From positions 124,001-188,000 of the forward strand of contig NZ_JAMTCT010000009.1 of the NCBI RefSeq assembly GCF_024171995.1: 64,000 nt of DNA, written 5' to 3'. The notes beneath the pieces are model-generated. The model saw nothing but the letters and a program-made list of their open reading frames with translations. It was not told where the DNA came from and searched no databases. The translations under genes and the position numbers were made by a program. Below are positions 62,679 through 64,000 of the stretch, piece after piece. Position 1 is the first letter of the stretch; the number at the start of each line of letters is the position of its first letter. This DNA is from Promicromonospora umidemergens. Lineage in GTDB: Bacteria > Actinomycetota > Actinomycetes > Actinomycetales > Cellulomonadaceae.

Positions 62679-63634
62679 GCAGCGACATCGTCAACGGGCT
62701 GCGCCCCGACCAGAAGGCCGAGGTGCTCATCGAGGCCCTGCCCTGGCTGCAGGAGTTCTCCGGCGCCCTCGTCGTCGTCAAGTACGGCGGCAACGCGATG
62801 ATCGACGCACGCCTCAAGGCGGCGTTCGCCCAGGACATGGTGTTCCTGCGACAGGTAGGGCTGCGGCCCGTCGTCGTGCACGGCGGGGGACCGCAGATCA
62901 ACGCCATGCTCGACCGCCTCGGCATCGCCTCGGAGTTCAAGGGCGGCCTGCGCGTCACCACGCCGGAGGCGATGGAGGTGGTGCGCATGGTCCTGACCGG
63001 GCAGGTCAGCCGGGAGCTGGTGGGCCTGATCAACGCGCACGGCCCGGTCGCCGTCGGCCTGTCGGGGGAGGACGGCGGCCTGTTCGGCGCCGAGCGTCGC
63101 CACGCCGTCGTGGACGGCGAACCGGTCGACGTCGGCCTCGTCGGCGACGTCGTGCAGGTGGACCCGCGCGCTGTGGAGGACCTGCTGCAGGCCGGCCGCA
63201 TCCCCGTGGTCTCCACGATCGCGCCCGACAAGGACGACCCGACCCAGGTGCTGAACGTCAACGCGGACACCGCCGCCTCGGCGCTCGCGGTCGCGCTCGG
63301 TGCCAAGAAGCTCATCGTCCTGACCGACGTCGAGGGGCTGTACACGGCCTGGCCGGACAAGGGCTCGCTGGTGCAGCGGATCTCGGCCCCGGAGCTGGCG
63401 GAGCTGCTGCCGAGCCTCGAGTCCGGGATGGTGCCGAAGATGGAGGCGTGCCTGCGCGCCGTCGAGGGCGGGGTGCCCGCCGCGACGGTCATCGACGGCC
63501 GCCAGCCGCACAGCGCGCTGCTGGAGGTCTTCACCACGCAGGGCAACGGGACGATGGTCGTCCCGGCGCCGGCAGAGACCACGCCGGCAGAGACCACGCC
63601 GGCAGAGACCACGAAGGAAGGTGTGAGCGCATGA
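62675..63634 (+). CDS. argB: Acetylglutamate kinase
   Basis: 319 aa. Phosphate-binding [21 protein letters not shown], and [32 protein letters not shown]. Phosphorylates N-acetylglutamate; usually arginine-inhibited. The last about 20 residues after [10 protein letters not shown] are a PAETT triple repeat not seen in typical ArgB. Coupled to argJ and argD by ATGA overlaps. Confidence 0.97.
   Translation: MSSDIVNGLRPDQKAEVLIEALPWLQEFSGALVVVKYGGNAMIDARLKAAFAQDMVFLRQVGLRPVVVHGGGPQINAMLDRLGIASEFKGGLRVTTPEAMEVVRMVLTGQVSRELVGLINAHGPVAVGLSGEDGGLFGAERRHAVVDGEPVDVGLVGDVVQVDPRAVEDLLQAGRIPVVSTIAPDKDDPTQVLNVNADTAASALAVALGAKKLIVLTDVEGLYTAWPDKGSLVQRISAPELAELLPSLESGMVPKMEACLRAVEGGVPAATVIDGRQPHSALLEVFTTQGNGTMVVPAPAETTPAETTPAETTKEGVSA
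63569..63613 (+). repeat. 15-bp in-frame tandem repeat at the argB 3' end
   Basis: Three identical 15-bp units (63569-63583, 63584-63598, 63599-63613) encode PAETT repeats. Confidence 0.9.
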
Positions 63635-64000
63635 GCACGGTGATCCCGGCCGAGGACGGCTCGGCGCTGGCGGCGAACGGCTCGGTCGCCGCGTGGACCG
63701 AGCGGTACACGGGCGCGGTGATGGACACGTTCGGCCCGCCGCAGCGGGTGCTGGTGCGCGGTGAGGGCTCGTACGTGTGGGACGCGGACGGCAAGCGGTA
63801 CCTCGACCTGCTCGGCGGTATCGCCGTGAACGCGCTGGGCCACGCCCACCCGACGCTCACGGCGGCGATCAGTGCCCAGCTCGGCACGCTCGGGCACGTC
63901 TCGAACTTCTTCGGCACACCTGCCCAGATCGCGCTGGCCGAGACGCTGCAGCGCGTGGCAGAGGCGCCGGACGGCTCGCGCGTGTTCCTGACCAGCTCGG
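63631..64000 (+). CDS. argD: Acetylornithine aminotransferase, 5' part
   Basis: The first 123 codons are present; the gene runs off the window. [49 protein letters not shown] and [17 protein letters not shown] are the N-terminal part of class III PLP aminotransferases of the ArgD group. The PLP lysine lies beyond the window. ATG overlaps the argB stop by 4 nt. Confidence 0.95.
   Translation, partial: MSTVIPAEDGSALAANGSVAAWTERYTGAVMDTFGPPQRVLVRGEGSYVWDADGKRYLDLLGGIAVNALGHAHPTLTAAISAQLGTLGHVSNFFGTPAQIALAETLQRVAEAPDGSRVFLTSS

Overview
The window comes from a high-GC Gram-positive chromosome. Codon third positions are almost all G or C, GTG starts are common, and PriA-type histidine biosynthesis, F420-type oxidoreductases and the gene orders rluD-dnaE-hisD, infC-rpmI-rplT-TrmH and pheS-pheT-argCJBD are typical of Actinomycetota. 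The many secreted glycoside hydrolases and CBM-bearing proteins suggest a polymer-degrading member of Micrococcales, perhaps near Promicromonosporaceae or Cellulomonadaceae. That placement is inference, not proof.

Layout. 1-4.8 kb: end of rluD, then dnaE and an overlapping NUDIX gene. 4.9-11 kb: a membrane protein, an AT-richer secreted orphan and a very large secreted subtilase with two chitin-type CBMs, all on the minus strand. 11.3-18.1 kb: hisD (minus), an S4-domain protein, a PPOX-fold protein, a secreted GH18 chitinase, a methyltransferase and a RecQ helicase fused to a phosphoribosyltransferase-like domain. 18.2-22.9 kb: hisC-hisB-unknown-hisH, a hairpin, then priA-sseB. 23-24.7 kb: a tightly overlapping minus-strand trio (DUF1844, membrane coiled-coil protein, trypsin-like lipoprotein). 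24.8-32.7 kb: an alpha-mannoside locus (GH38, orphan solute-binding lipoprotein behind a LacI-type palindrome, a frameshifted LacI remnant, GH92) with no permease genes. 32.8-37.5 kb: divergent oxidoreductase and TetR genes, a second GH18 protein, and a Fur-family regulator with catalase behind a 19-bp palindrome. 37.6-46.7 kb: translation core (infC with an apparent ATC start and a long tail, rpmI, rplT, TrmH methyltransferase, VanZ, thpR, pheS, pheT, SDR). 46.8-58.9 kb: accessory metabolism (SGNH hydrolase, GH15 coupled to a glucose dehydrogenase, a rearranged LLM-oxidoreductase region with several gene remnants, tam, GH43, quinone oxidoreductase, GNAT). 58.9-60.3 kb: a YoeB/YefM toxin-antitoxin pair and a lipoprotein. 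60.4-64 kb: argC-argJ-argB-argD, the last cut by the window end.

Two features run across the whole window. First, about fifteen genes have a TANNNT-like -10 hexamer ending 6-7 nt before the start codon and no Shine-Dalgarno sequence, the signature of leaderless mRNAs. Most secreted proteins instead have a Shine-Dalgarno sequence. Second, twelve intergenic gaps at gene ends hold long inverted repeats (stems of 10 to 29 bp) with no T-tract, and these probably act as terminators or 3'-end stabilisers.

No clearly new defence or biosynthetic system was found. The most unusual points are the split and rearranged LLM-oxidoreductase region (51.2-54.3 kb), the decayed mannoside uptake locus, the RecQ-PRTase fusion, the in-frame tandem repeats at the C-termini of PriA and ArgB, and the infC start codon and tail.
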